From contig CM056743.1 of assembly GCA_029851415.1 (NCBI GenBank), forward strand, positions 77,022,186 through 77,086,185: DNA of 64,000 bases, read 5' to 3'. Under the pieces are notes generated by a model. The model was not told where the DNA came from. It worked only from the letters and a program-made list of their open reading frames with translations, and did not search any database. A program made the position numbers and the translations under genes. Numbering within the stretch: the stretch's first letter is position 1; every line of letters begins with the position of its first letter. The DNA is from Eretmocerus hayati (taxonomy: Eukaryota > Arthropoda > Insecta > Hymenoptera > Aphelinidae). Of this stretch, positions 31,998 to 43,422 are shown piece by piece.

Positions 31998-32422
31998 GAA
32001 TATGAAGAATCTAGAGTAACTCCGTCAAATGGGCTTTGTGTCCAAAGCTACAAGTGAAAACATCAGCATTACCAGTATATATATATATCTATCACTTTTC
32101 AACATAGAATAGAATAGAATAGTCTTTATTCGTCATATGACAAAATCCTGAATACATAATATCATTTTCGGGCACCTTCACTAATAATAATATTATCAGT
32201 CTTTCATGTGACATGGTGTATCATAGGTCTTCATATAAAATTTGGTCGAGGTGTCAAATTAGACTCACATGGCGTGTGTGTATCACAAAAGGTACATATA
32301 AGTAGAAGTACGGTCGGAAGAGACTAGGTCAATTTGTAGGCCTATAAGAGCAATGTTAATCTCAGTGGCTGTATCTTTGGACATGACAACCATTTGACGG
32401 AGTCACTCTGGATTCTTCATCT
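31998..32422. mobile_element. Small element with 30-bp inverted ends inside R1 copy C
   Basis: ATGAAGAATCTAGAGTAACT (about 31998) pairs with a sequence ending at 32422, and both continue through CCGTCAAATGG. The interior includes a LINE-like tail, (AATAG)n at 32106-32124 followed by TCTTTATT, in minus orientation. Confidence 0.6.
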
Positions 32423-32442
32423 TTTCGGTAGTTCAAAACTTT

Positions 32443-35000
32443 CAAAAATTCTTGGGGGAGATCGGCGAACCGGACCCCGTGGTGCCTCCTTGTGAGTTTG
32501 CCACTGCTTGAGGGTTGTTTCTTTCTCTTTGACGCGGATGATCTTCTTTATCGATGAGGTGAGCACTCGATTGTCCCCGATCACTTTTTGGCGGTCTCAG
32601 ATCCTCACTCTCTCCGCGACGAGCAAGTGGATGGGTGGCTTCCCCGCCGAGGGGCAAGCTGCATCTCCTGACACGGTGCGGTAGGCACAAATGCTCCTGA
32701 CGTCCACTCTCCGGTACACAGGCCCCATCCTTTCCTTGATGACGGCTTTGTCTACTCTCTCTCCCCACACGGGTGCACCGTACAGCATGATGGGAGCGCT
32801 CACGGTGTTGAGCAGTGCATGCCTCATTTTTTGAGGTCCTTCGATGTTCAGCATCAGCCGCTGGAGCGCAGCTCCGACCCTGCTCGCCTCTGAGCGGCTC
32901 CCTAGATGTGCGTCTTGAACGACCACTTGTCGTTAAGCCATACACCGGAGTATTCCAGCTAGGTTTAGCGGAGAATCTCCTGCCCGTTGATGAAGAAAAG
33001 GGGCAAGTCGAACTCCCTTCGTCTCGTGACATTCATGGCCTCGCACTTCTTGACAGCAAGCTCTAGGAGCCTTCTGATCATCCACTCGTAGACTCGAGCC
33101 AGCGCCTCGTTCGCGCGGATACCCAGGAGTTCCTCGTTGTCTGCCCATACTATGAGTGCCGCGTCGTCCGCAAAAGCCACAACTATTATCCCTTCTACAA
33201 AGAGTGATAGTTGTGGCTCTTGCGGACGACGCGAGGGTCCTGGGCCGCAGGTAGTCGATCGTTACGGCCACTAGGTAGGGGGGGGGGGGGTACTTTGCCT
33301 GTCTGGGACTTGGAGACTTGCTCCCAGCTCGCATAGTTGAATGCGTTCTTGATGTCCAACGCAATGATGGCGAAGAAGCCTTGTCTTCCTTGATACGGGT
33401 TCCTTATCGCTGATCGTACCCGCTCTTGGGCCGTTCCAATCGCGTGCACCGTGCTGCGTCCCTTCCGGAATCATAACTGCATCGATGATTGCTCGTTGCT
33501 CTCTCCATATGCTTCCTCTACTCTGTTGAGCACTATCCTCCCGATATTGTCAAGCATGCTGAGAGGGCATCGACCTCCTTGCCCTTCAGGTTTTAGGACC
33601 AGCTTCTGGCGTTTCCACTTGTCCGGGCAAGCCTCCGTGCTCAGACAGGTGTTGAAGAGTCGAGGAGTAGATCTGGCTTGTACTTAAAGACCAGTTTCAG
33701 AGCCTCGTTCGGAATGCCGTCCAGCCTAGGGGCTTTGCGATTTTGCATTCTCTTCGTCGCTATAAGTAGCTCTTGCATGGTGAAGAGCGGGATGGGGTCT
33801 TCGCTTTCCGGAGGGGAAGTCGACCTAGGCTCTCATGCTAGGAAGAGGTCCTCCACGATGCCGCATCGGGTTGCCGCATCAAGTGGTGCTGGGTTACCCT
33901 TCCAGGGTCGGAACTTCGACATAATCACGCGGTACGGCGTGCCCCATGGGTCTTCGTTCACCGAATCGCACAGTTCCCCCAACACTTCTCTCTGCCCTTG
34001 CGGATGGCTACGATGAGTGCCTTCTTCGTGGCCTTGTATGCCCTGTCATATTCCGCCAGCGAAGGTCGTTAGAGCTTCCTCGATTGCCACGCGCTCCTCC
34101 TTTTCCTGTTGTTCGCTCTCCGGAGAGCTCCTATCCCCTCCGTCAACCAGTACTCTTGCTTCTTCCGGAAGCATGGTGTTGTTTTGCGAGGCATCAACGC
34201 GTCGCCAACTGTCGGATGTCACCACTGCCACAGCCCCTTCAACGGTGGTCTTCCTCGGGAGATCCTCTGCGGCCTCGATCGATTCCCGAAATCCACCCTC
34301 GTCTAGCTCGCGGACCTGACACCCGAGGGTCGTGGAGAACGTGTCGCCTGTCCCTGTCTGTGAAAACCAAAATCGAGACCGGATATGGCGATGGTTGCTG
34401 AGTGTCTCCGTATCCAGTACTCCCCATGATGTCATACGTCTCATGAGCGACGGACTCATAAACGTCAGGTCGAGGACCGATGATGAACCTCCCTTCCGTG
34501 ACCGAGTGTCGTACCGGTAATAGGTAATGACCCCCGTCTCATTCGCGAGTACTAATCCTAATGACTTCATGGTATCAGCGCGTATTACCCCGTCTATCGC
34601 GTGGCCCCCCCGCTCCAAGCCGGTTCCTTGGAATTGAAGTCGCCCGCGGTTATAACTGGGCCCCCAATCGCCTCACATCCTGTTCTGGGTCGTGGATCTC
34701 GTCCTCAAATTCACGCATCGTGAGCGATGGCGAATAGTAGCAGCTGTAGACTGTCGTATCTCCCGTGGTCTTCCGATTGAAAACACGGCCACTAAAAGCT
34801 GGTCCAGTCTCACGGACTGCAGGATTCATGATCTGGCTTACAGCGGTCTCCCAGTGATCGGATGTAGGGTGGGGTAGTTCACGCCTCGTCAATGGTTCGG
34901 AAATTATCAGAACATCGATTCCCTCTTCTTTGGCAACAGCGTGTAATAGGGCGCTGACGAATTCTCTCTTCCTGAGGTTGGCTTAGATGGAGCTAGCCAT
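32443..35000 (-). pseudogene. R1-clade ORF2 (endonuclease-reverse transcriptase), degenerate copy C
   Basis: Pieces of the same protein as the intact ORF2 appear in several frames. Endonuclease segments lie at 34046-34618 and 34650-34892 (TRRELPHPTSDHW, YYSPSLTMREFEDE), and a reverse-transcriptase palm segment at 32965-33180 has FADDAALIVWA with the catalytic Asp pair intact. A thumb and connection region follows near 32600-32930. Frameshifts and stops are frequent, for example a TAA five codons after the start ATG (34998-35000). The C-terminal CCHC region is missing where the small element 31998-32422 inserted. The ATG overlaps the ORF1 stop in ATGGCTAG, as in the intact copy. The enzyme would nick DNA and prime reverse transcription at the target. 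Confidence 0.9.
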
Positions 35001-36445
35001 TTCTTGCTTTCCTGCGTCTGTATGTGGATCTGGCCTTCTGATAGACGAAGCAGTTGCTGTCCCCAGACCTCTGATCAGATCTGGACCCGATCGCTGCACA
35101 GCTGAAGCATTTTGGCTCCTCCTTACAAGTCGCGGCAGGATGCCCTGGTTCGTCGCATTGGGAACAGGATTCCGGTTTCCGCTCTTCTGTCTCCTCTTTT
35201 TCGCATCCCGTGGCCTGGTGGCCGTAGTCGCGGCAGCTATAGCAACGTGGTATGCCATCCTTCTCGAGAGTCCCGTCTCTGCCCCATCAACCCTGGGCTA
35301 CCCCAGTCTAGGAGGTGGTGGGCCTGTCTTGCTGGGACCGAGACAGTCGCCGTTTGGGTACCGTGGTAGCCACTCCGGAGGGACTTCACTACAACTGCTT
35401 CCTTGTCGTTCTCTGATAGAACCTTCGCGAGGTCCTCTGGTACTTCAATATTGTCGACATCGTAGTCGACTCCAAGCACTTCAAGAGTCTTACTCTTTGC
35501 TGGGCAGTGAACAGCTCCATCTCGCGCAACGACTGGTACCAGGGCTGCCTTGATGGCATCGGCGTCGTCGCCCTTTCTCAGTTCCAGGAGAAGTTGGCCT
35601 TCTTGAGTCTTGCGGATGAACGCGACCTTGTAGCCCACTTTTTCATTGAGGTCATCCATTTTTATCCTGCGCAGCATGTCTGCGTATGTTGGCCCACCTT
35701 GATTGGCCATGACGAGAACTGTTCCGGGTTTACCCCTCCTTGGCTTCATTCCCGCCTTCTTCTCAGCGGCGCCACTCGTTGTGCCGCTCTTTTTTGCCTT
35801 CTTCACGTTCTCTTTCGACATGACCTTCTGCCAAGCCTCGTCTTGTTTGGGCCTTGGAGGTGTCGATGTCTATCGCGGTGTTCCGAAGCCTCTCGGTGGA
35901 GGTACGCGTCGCGCCCCGTTCGAATCGCGCTGTTTCCTCGGTTGCGGTTTCGGTTCCTTCACCTCCTCTCCTGTAAACCAACTCCCAGAGCGGCTGATCT
36001 CTGTGTGGCAGAGGGCTGCACATTTCTCCTCGTTTTCAGGGTCTTCTCTGTTTCGAGGAGTGAGGTCTCGATGGCTGTCCTCTCCGCCTCCTCTGCTGCA
36101 AGTAAACCCCCGAGGGCGTGACCTATCCTCTTGAATCCCTTGATGTCTGCCTTGGTCCCTCCTGAGATGTCGAGGGCAGATCCCGCTGTGCCTATGCCCA
36201 CGCTGGAGTGTTCGAGGAGCAGATGAGTTTCCTCTTCCGTTTCTCGGCATGGCTCGAGGTCTCTCCATCTTTCCATGAGTTCCAAGGCCTTGTTCCCACT
36301 TCTCTGCTGATCGGCCTCTCCGGATGTGGAAGTGAGATTAGTATCCATTTGTCCATGCAGTTCCTTTTCCGCTCTTTCGTTGCGCGTGCCGTCTCCGAGA
36401 GTCAGAGTTGTTCCCTTCTCCTGGGACCTTGTTCGAATTCCGAAT
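34993..36445 (-). pseudogene. R1-clade ORF1 (nucleic-acid chaperone), degenerate, N-terminus split off
   Basis: Frames at 35237-35821 and 35959-36348 match the central part of the intact ORF1, including MELWRDL-like and EAEKTLKTRR segments and the VSKENVKKAKKSG lysine-rich block. The zinc-knuckle region near 35000-35240 is frameshifted. The frame ends at the TAG 34993-34995 overlapping the ORF2 start. The protein would coat element RNA. Homology stops at about 36,445. The missing N-terminal part resembles the frame at 43,014-43,422, which suggests that 36,446-43,013 was inserted into this gene. Confidence 0.85.
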
Positions 36446-36480
36446 AATATCCGGCTCGCTATTGAAGTGCGAGCCAGCCA

Positions 36481-36548
36481 GTGAGTAAGAGAGAGAACGC
36501 AATATTAGTGCCGTGTGTACCTTACAGCCAATCTAGGGTCATTATAGA
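36481..36548. repeat. Intron-like direct repeat, copy 1
   Basis: GTGAGTAAGAGAGAGAACGC to CTTACAG CCAATCTAGGG; the copy at 42639-42707 shares almost every position, including the GTGAG and TTACAG ends. Confidence 0.7.
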
Positions 36549-36840
36549 GATTGTGGAGTGAAGCTTGCAAGTCAAGCAGAATTCTTGTCGCGAGTGGAGT
36601 GGGCACTGGCGGCAGTGGCTCGAGAGCTTCACAACAGCTCGAGTAAAAAGCGGTCAGCATCTGCATCAGAGAAGTGCTTCTTTTTTTGAGCTTTCCAATG
36701 ACGTCCGGCGCGTCATTGGAATTGAAATCTCCAGAAGGCGGCCAAAGGAACATCGTTGGATACGCGCATGAGCGTGCAAATTCGGTGACCAGCGACCCGC
36801 GCGAAAAATTTTCCTCGCCGCTTTTGGCGGGCAGCCTCAC
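36505..36840 (-). CDS. Hypothetical 111-codon frame
   Basis: An ATG at 36840 opens a frame to the stop at 36505-36507. The product has an LWPPSGDFNSNDAPD segment that faintly recalls endonuclease GDFN motifs, then a leucine- and serine-rich region (TAFYSSCCEALEPLPPVPTP). A GTAAGG donor-like sequence lies at codon DPRLA near the 3' end, at the boundary of the intron-like direct repeat, so the stop may lie beyond a splice site. The DNA is CpG-rich compared with its surroundings. Neither family nor function is recognised, and coding status is uncertain. Confidence 0.3.
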   Translation of the reverse strand: MRLPAKSGEENFSRGSLVTEFARSCAYPTMFLWPPSGDFNSNDAPDVIGKLKKRSTSLMQMLTAFYSSCCEALEPLPPVPTPLATRILLDLQASLHNLYNDPRLAVRYTRH

Positions 36841-37534
36841 CAGCGTTGGAGATCCACGAGTTGCGGCGTTGCAGCCTTCAGCGTAACTGCCAGTTCCCCT
36901 TCCCTGGCCCCCAGCTGTGACGTCACAGCCATGATAGATGCAGTGCAGGAGAGGGTAGGCCGTTCGCGATTGAACTTGCGTGGCTCCGCCGGTGAGTTAC
37001 ACTGATTCCATTATTACCTCTCCTTTGTTTCGCTTGATCTCTCGCTTGTCGCTGTATATGGGTATAGCTATATGATTGAGCTCCATATTGTGTATGACAC
37101 GAGCTCCTTATGATCATCGGCGGTCGCGCTCAGATGTCGAACGTTCTCCAGCTGATGCTGTTCATGTACACTACGCATACTGATGTTGAATTTGAGTGGT
37201 TGGAGATCATAGCGCGCACACTACAGAGCTGTACTCTGAGATTTATGCTGCTGTCGTGAGGTTTCTGAATTATATTGTTGATAGCACGGCTTGAGTGTAT
37301 CGCTACTCGCCTGCAGCGTTTTGTAGTTGTAATATTATGTGCATGTGTCATATTTGGATATTTTTGCTCTAGCACAGTCTTAGTTCAACTCATTCGGCTT
37401 TATGGTTTGGTATACAAGGCAACTCAAATTCGGTTATGAATTCATGAAGCGCGGCGTTCTGTTTGCAGGGCTCGCCAAGGTTTGATCTGATGAGTATGCA
37501 TGGTGTTTCGAGTGCGTAACTTGTTTGACATATA
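36841..37534. other. CpG-rich then anonymous sequence; possible first exon at 36931
   Basis: An ATG at 36931 opens about 21 codons ending at a GTGAGT donor (36992-36997), which could be a short first exon on plus. Otherwise nothing is supported. Confidence 0.3.
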
Positions 37535-38906
37535 TGAGTAGTTCCGCGTGGAACAGACCTACGGAAAAGGGTCATGTCTCAAATTTTTTTCTTGACTCTT
37601 TCATTCGATTCTATGGTACAAAACATGGACTTTTCACTACCAATGAGGCCCCTAAAAAATTTTCCAGGTACCTTCAACGTACATTACTTTGTTCTCTTTG
37701 ATTATTTCCAACAAAAAAGTTAGGGTATTTTTTCAATAAAATGAATTTTTCTTCAACTCGTTCAGAGATACAGAGATGCGGTTCACGGCATCCAGAAGGT
37801 CTTCAAAAAACCTATGGAAATCGGTCCCGTATAAAGTTGATCTTGATGTCTTGGGTTGTTGTAACGGGCAAAGGAGTGGGAAACATAGACGATCAAATTT
37901 CTCGAAAATTTCTCGATCTTCTAAATCCTCGAAAATTCGATGATTCATATAAAATGTTGTGTTCTTTCAGAAAAAGGGTCCTGGATTCCTCTTTTGCGTT
38001 CTATCGCCTATTTCCACCAATTATCACAAATCCATTCTCCAGGCTTTTGGAAAGCTTCTGTTTACTGCGCATGCGCAGAAATTCGGATCCTTGCAACCAA
38101 TTTTATTGGAAAGCCAGGAATTTCCTCCAGAATGACTACTTGCCGAAGTCAATTTCATGCATTCGAACCGTATCTACAACGTATGAAAGATGAACACCCA
38201 GCTCGAGTGCGACACGTCGATGGACGCCATCGAACGGGGGCAGGCGTGGATTTTCCTTACGGCTGTCCCCAGTACTCCCAACCCACCTCTGAGGAATTAT
38301 CAAGATTCAATGGTCTCCTGAACGTTGCAACTTTGGCTCAAATGCATGGAATTGACTCCGGCAGGTGGTCATTTTGAGAGAAAACAGACGATTTCCAGAA
38401 GCTTGGAAAATGGATTTGTGATGATTGGCAAAAATGGGCGTCAACCGCAGAAAAGGAATTCGGGAAAACTTTTTCCTGAAAGAACACAACATTTCACATA
38501 GAATTTCAGATTTTGAAGATTTTTAAAAATTGGGTTTTCGAGATTTAGGTTTCCCTATCTTTCCCACTCTTTTGCCCGATAAAACCACCCAAGACATCGA
38601 AATCAACTTAACGAGACCGATTTTGATAGGTTCTTCAAAGACGTTTCGAATGCCGCGAACCGCATCTCTGTATCTCTGAACGAATTTGAGGAAGATTCGG
38701 TTTATTGAAAGAAATACCCTAATTTTTTTGTTGAAAATAATTCAAAAGAACAAAGTAATGTACGTTGAAGGTACCTGGAATATTTTTTGGGTCCCCATAG
38801 GTAGTGAAAAGTTCATTTTCTGTACCATAGAATCGAATAAAAAAGTCGAGAAAAAAATTTAAGACATGACCCTTCTTCGTAGGCCTGTTTCGCGCGGAAC
38901 TACTCA
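37535..38906. mobile_element. Foldback element FB3
   Basis: The left arm 37535-38172 pairs with the right arm 38334-38906; the right arm lacks two blocks of about 30-60 bp. Ends read TGAGTAGTTCCGCG and CGCGGAACTACTCA. Shared blocks with FB4 include a GATAGGTT(C/T)TT segment followed by CCGCGAACCGCATCTCTGTAT. A perfect TGCGCATGCGCA palindrome (38066-38077) lies in the left arm. No coding sequence. Confidence 0.85.
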
Positions 38907-41022
38907 CATCGTTTTGCGTGAAATCTTGTGGCTAGTATTTTGCCCACTGAAATCGTTCTGATCCTGTTCTCGATCTAGTCTCACTGGTTGATTCTTATGA
39001 TGGAATTTGATTCATTCTCCTAGTAGATCTGAGAAAAGATATTCGATCTCCAGGACAGTTTCTGATATACAGACGCCGACAAAATTCATTGATGCTAGGG
39101 CGAGATAGTCGCGCTTTATCGAAAATTGTGATGAAGAGACACGTGTACAAAGAAGAACCAAATTCTGGGATTTGATTCAAGCCAATGTGTTTGTATTAGT
39201 GACTCAACTGGATATCCTTATACTCTATTCCCGGTTTGCTTGTAAATGCGCTCTGCGCATATCCACAAAGTACACGATGCTATCCATTTTATATTGAATT
39301 GTTCATACAAATCAGATTCTTTATCTTGTCTTTGTCAGCATGAGTATGAAATATTTGAAGACCATTAAAGTTGACATTTAGATTACTTGACAGAGTATCA
39401 TGGTGATGGGACTATTCTTTGATGGCACTCGATCTGCTAGATTCTACTCTGGTCTAAATGATGACGTGATTGAAGTGTGCATGTCCTGTATATTTGATTA
39501 GTTTTGTAGTCACACTATATTTTTTTTTGGTTCGGTCGTTAATTGATTCGCTGAAAATTGTCACTTAGATGTTTGACCATGAAGAAAATTATTAATCTGA
39601 TGTCGTGATCCTGCAAATTTCTCGCACTTGTGGATAATAACATGACAAGAGTGGCACAATTCCTGTTTGATTTCACGGATTCAGTCTTCATGGCTAGCTG
39701 ATTTGTGTGTATGTCTACAGTTTAAGTGTATGTTCGATGGAGGGGGAGGACCTATTATAGGTTTGATCCACTTGAGTGTGAATGCCAAGCACATGAACTA
39801 CAAGTATGGATTGTCAGGAGCAGATGGTTTTCATCGCACTCGATTCATCGAGGCTCCTTCATCGTATATTAAAATTTGGATTGGGGTAGTGATCTATTCC
39901 ATGATGTCATCATGAAGGTAACCGTAGCAGTAGCTTAGATATAACCGATGCTGTCGTCCTGGTCACGCGGATGCTGCCTTATTGGTACGTGTCATCCGTA
40001 GGGTTTGATTTTTCTGATGGCTGTTGGCCCTCTCATATTTTGAATGTGTATAACTGGGGATATATTTGGGCTTCTGCCAGTTTGATCGTTTTATAGATAT
40101 ATAGTGTCCGATGATTTGGCCTCTCAAAATAGGAATTCAGCAAGTGGCGATCAATTGTGATCAGAAAGGAGCGAACCTATATACTTGGGTGTGTTGTAAC
40201 TATCCGGACGAGCGTTCAAGCAATCAATTATTTTCGAGCGTCGGATTCCGATTCAACTCTTCCTGGCCCATGGTTTTTGGGGGTAAGGTCAGGTGACCTG
40301 GGAATTCCCCCGATTGAAGAATTGGCAACTATTGTTAAGTACCTGAGGATGCAACTTTGCACATACTCGTAAGTTAGCTATTCTTTCAATAGGCTCTGAC
40401 AACTCACTAGTTTTTGAAAATCTGCTCGACTTGCTGGGGATTTTCATGAGATGTGATGGAGGTTTATCAGGATCAATTGGTGGATTTTCCCATCGATAAG
40501 CGTCAGCAGGTAAGACGCTACAAGATTTTCCTTGATGTTCCCTGCATGGTATGAATGATTGTTGGATCGTTGCTGCATGCCATTGCTACCATCCTGTGTG
40601 ATTTGGCGAACACAGTATGAATACAATTTCCCCCTCTGATTGAAAATTTGTGTAGCCGTGAATGGGTGGCTTGGAAAAAACTCTTCGACCGAATACAAGT
40701 TTTTCTTGCCTTTTGCCTTGTGAGCAGCTGTTGTATTTCAGCTCTTGGGCTCATAAGGGGAGGGGGGGTTGGAGATCGGAATTTTTGTGAATGATTCCTA
40801 ATACGAGGTCCACCCGTGGACAATTTGATGTTGTTGTTGTGGTGCCTCTTTTAGTAGTGGGTTGGTGCTGGAATTTGCACTATTCCTATCTCTCTCGCTG
40901 TGATAGTAGAGTTGGAAAACATACATTTACATTGAATTGTTTCGGTTGGAAATTCAATTTCCATGAGTTTTGCTTGTGAACGAGCCTGGATTGAGGCAGC
41001 CGACTACGTCAATTTTATGTTC
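38907..41022. other. No supported gene
   Basis: Anonymous sequence; short frames only. Confidence 0.45.
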
Positions 41023-41093
41023 CTTAGGAGGGTTCTCCCCTACTTGCTCCGCTCGCCAACTCCCAAGATTTGGAATTATCCAGTTATCCATTG
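41023..41093 (-). repeat. Helitron-like 3' terminus, copy 3
   Basis: The minus strand reads AACTGGATAATTCC, then GGGAGTTGGCGAGCGGAGC, a hairpin AGGG..CCCT and ends CTAA. Confidence 0.45.
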
Positions 41094-41162
41094 AAATATC
41101 CCTGCCCTTATTATCTACAGTAGCCACGATATTGAATTCGAAAATTGGCATTGGAGGGCTAA

Positions 41163-41553
41163 TCTACGAATTTAATATCATTGATTCATATAAGAGGAAG
41201 ATTTGAGTTCGGAAAGTGCAATTCGTATCTACAGTACCTCTCATGGATAATGGAACAAGGAGTGTCTCACTAGAACAGTGATATCTATAATATAGATTGT
41301 TGTGATGGGGTTTCGAGGAGAGCATCTTGAAGATCAAAAAAAAAAGTTCCATAGATGTATGTGTTTGGAAAATTTTTTACGTCCTTTCAAGCGCCGTAGT
41401 CAACAATGGCCTCAAATCCTAGGTCGACAATAGAGGAATGAAGATTAGTCCTCCAATGTCGATTTACGAATTTGATATCATTGATTCATGTAAGAGGACA
41501 ATTCGAGTTCAAAAACTGTAATTCGTATCTACGGTACCTTTCATGAATAATGG
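41163..41553. repeat. Direct repeat, about 90-bp units 299 bp apart
   Basis: TACGAATTTAATATCATTGA (41164) and TACGAATTTGATATCATTGA (41463) begin units that both end near ATAATGGAAC. Confidence 0.85.
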
Positions 41554-42373
41554 AACGATCACCTACAACTTTGGCGGGAGTGATCCGATCACGGAAATTC
41601 TCACAGGATCTTATAGATCATCTCAAAATGTACAATTTCAATCTTTGAAAGTTCTCTCTACGACCTTCCCGGTCCAATTGAAGAGCTTAGAGAGAGAACT
41701 TTGTTTTACAAGGACTGCTCATGGAGATACCGCAGCTGGCGCCTTGTTCTATTCAAGCGCAAAACTCCATCAAAAAATATCATGACACATGGTTTTGACA
41801 TGAAATGATTCCATCTTTCAAGATAATCTAAGACTCTTATCATAGTAACGGATCACATGCATGGGAGCTACATAAAGGAGTTGTTTTTTCAATTCTTCGT
41901 CATATTTGCTGAGTGGTGATAAGAGTATCTAACCGTTTCTGCAGCAAGAACTCTTCCCCGAATCATTTTCCCAGAAGACAGCATTTCAATGCTTACATTG
42001 ATAATCGATATATCCGTACCGAAATACAAAATTCAAATTGCTCTGAACTTTGTTCACTTTTTTGGATTTCGTCTCGAATGTAGCTCGACAGCTTGGGGTT
42101 TTGTTCATCTTTATTTGATGGCTTGCCGAGTCAGAGTCGGTATCGTAGATCGGAATATATGCGATACATTGAATCTTGGTCTTGAAGTCTTTGTATTGCT
42201 CTTTCCAATTTCTACTTTGAATTTGAGATCAAATTCATCAGAAAAATGGGAACGTGACTGAATTTGTTGTTCAAAATGAATTGCGTTTCTGATTAGGATT
42301 GGATTATTCCTTCCAATTCTTCCTCTTCAAATATTCTTGACCATTCCCCGTATTGATCGCATGTCCATCAGAG
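41554..42373. other. No supported gene
   Basis: Two open frames of 80-90 codons on plus l show no recognisable motif. Confidence 0.4.
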
Positions 42374-42643
42374 TCACGAAAGTTGAAATATGAAATATTC
42401 CATTTTCAAGTCATTTTTGTCGCTGATTCCGATGATTTCTGTGAGATGATTGAGTTCTTTCTTGGGATGCGATGATTTTTTCGTTTGTCCATATTCTAGG
42501 TTCAGAATGTATTCAATTTGGATTTTTGCGTTTACGCCATTACGGCTTAGAGTGATGAATTTTGTTCCATTATTTCGAGTCATGCTCGTGAAAAGTTCTG
42601 CCGCAAACTGAGAGATTTCGATTTCATTGATTACAGTGAGCAA
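42374..42643 (-). CDS. Hypothetical 89-codon frame
   Basis: A minus-strand ORF from ATG 42643 to the stop at 42374. It has a plausible globular composition with NGVNAKIQIEYILNLEYG and an acidic/basic C-terminal half. I do not recognise it, and no splice partners are evident. It ends next to the intron-like repeat at 42639. It may be part of whatever was carried by the 36,446-43,013 insertion. Confidence 0.25.
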   Translation of the reverse strand: MLTVINEIEISQFAAELFTSMTRNNGTKFITLSRNGVNAKIQIEYILNLEYGQTKKSSHPKKELNHLTEIIGISDKNDLKMEYFIFQLS

Positions 42644-42707
42644 GAGAGAGATCGCAATATTAGTGCCTTGTGCACTTTACAGCCAATCTGGGGCCATTAT
42701 AGATCCG
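42639..42707. repeat. Intron-like direct repeat, copy 2
   Basis: GTGAGCAAGAGAGAGATCGC to TTTACAG CCAATCTGGGG, same orientation as the copy at 36481. Confidence 0.7.
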
Positions 42708-43013
42708 AATTCGTCAGTTTGCTCATCTCTCTCCCCATCGGCTCTCTCACGCTCTCCTCGCGGGACAGCTATCACAAGTATCTGTAGGATTGCCGCGCGG
42801 ACAATACATTATAACCGCGCTCAGGCTAAGTCACGCGCGTGATCGCGACCACGCCAGTGCCCGAGTATTATTGTAATTTCACTCTTTTCCCCGATAATTC
42901 TATCTTACAAGTATTCACACTCCTCAATGGCATCGAAGATCAATTTATTTTCACTTATCGTTGCTCCCGAGCCCGTTAGAATCGCTTCCACTATTCGACC
43001 CGCTGTTATGAAC

Positions 43014-43422
43014 ATTCGGCTCCAACAGACCCTATGTTGGTGTCGGGGTCGCTCGAGTCTGAGCTCAAGTTGACAGCATCATTGGCTTTACTGCTGGGTC
43101 GCGTGATCTGAATCCTGAGCGCGTGGTTGAGCTTCAGCAGCTTCTCTGTGGCCTGCTGTGCTTCAGCTGCGATTTTCGCGTCTATCCCTCGTTGGCTTGA
43201 GAATGTGAGCTTCGATTGCTTCAGCGTTTGCTTTTCTTCTCCGTCGCCTAGGCCCTCTCTCTTCCTGCTGAAGGTGAGACCAGTTTCTTCCTGGTGCAGG
43301 TTATTTCCTCCCTCCTTTTCCGCCTGTGGCGTATTTCCATCGCTTGTAGCTTCACACGTAACTCCACCAGCCAAGTGTGCCACTAGTGAGCGGGCAGAAG
43401 AGCGGGGACTCAAGGTTACCAT
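43014..43422 (-). pseudogene. R1-clade ORF1, N-terminal piece
   Basis: The frame starts at ATG 43422 and matches the first 130 or so residues of the intact ORF1 (AHLAGGVTCEATSDGNTP; KQTLKQSKLTFSSQRG; SSDSSDPDTN). It ends exactly where copy C at 36,445 would continue. Most simply it is the missing start of copy C, separated by an insertion. It is intact over its length but cannot make a full protein. Confidence 0.8.

Larger units (their letters stand above)
31661..36445 (-). mobile_element. Degenerate R1-clade non-LTR retrotransposon, copy C
   Basis: The 3' end is AAGGTGGTT (31663-31671) next to CT-rich DNA, as in the intact copy at 55,765-61,412. It is followed by 3' untranslated sequence matching that copy, a palindrome, an inserted inverted-repeat element and then ORF2 and ORF1 on the minus strand. 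Numerous frameshifts and stops make it dead. Its ORF1 stops abruptly near 36,445, and a matching N-terminal piece resumes at 43,014. Confidence 0.9.
36446..43013. mobile_element. Probable 6.6-kb insertion splitting R1 ORF1
   Basis: R1 ORF1 similarity stops at about 36,445 and resumes at about 43,014 at nearly the adjoining residue. The segment ends read ATAATATCCGGCTCGC on the left and, reverse-complemented, ATAACAGCGGGTCG on the right, a weak inverted match. Flanks GAATTCCGA and GAACATTCG may be a decayed duplication. It holds a 47-bp intron-like repeat twice, foldback FB3 and a Helitron-like end. No transposase recognised. Confidence 0.4.
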
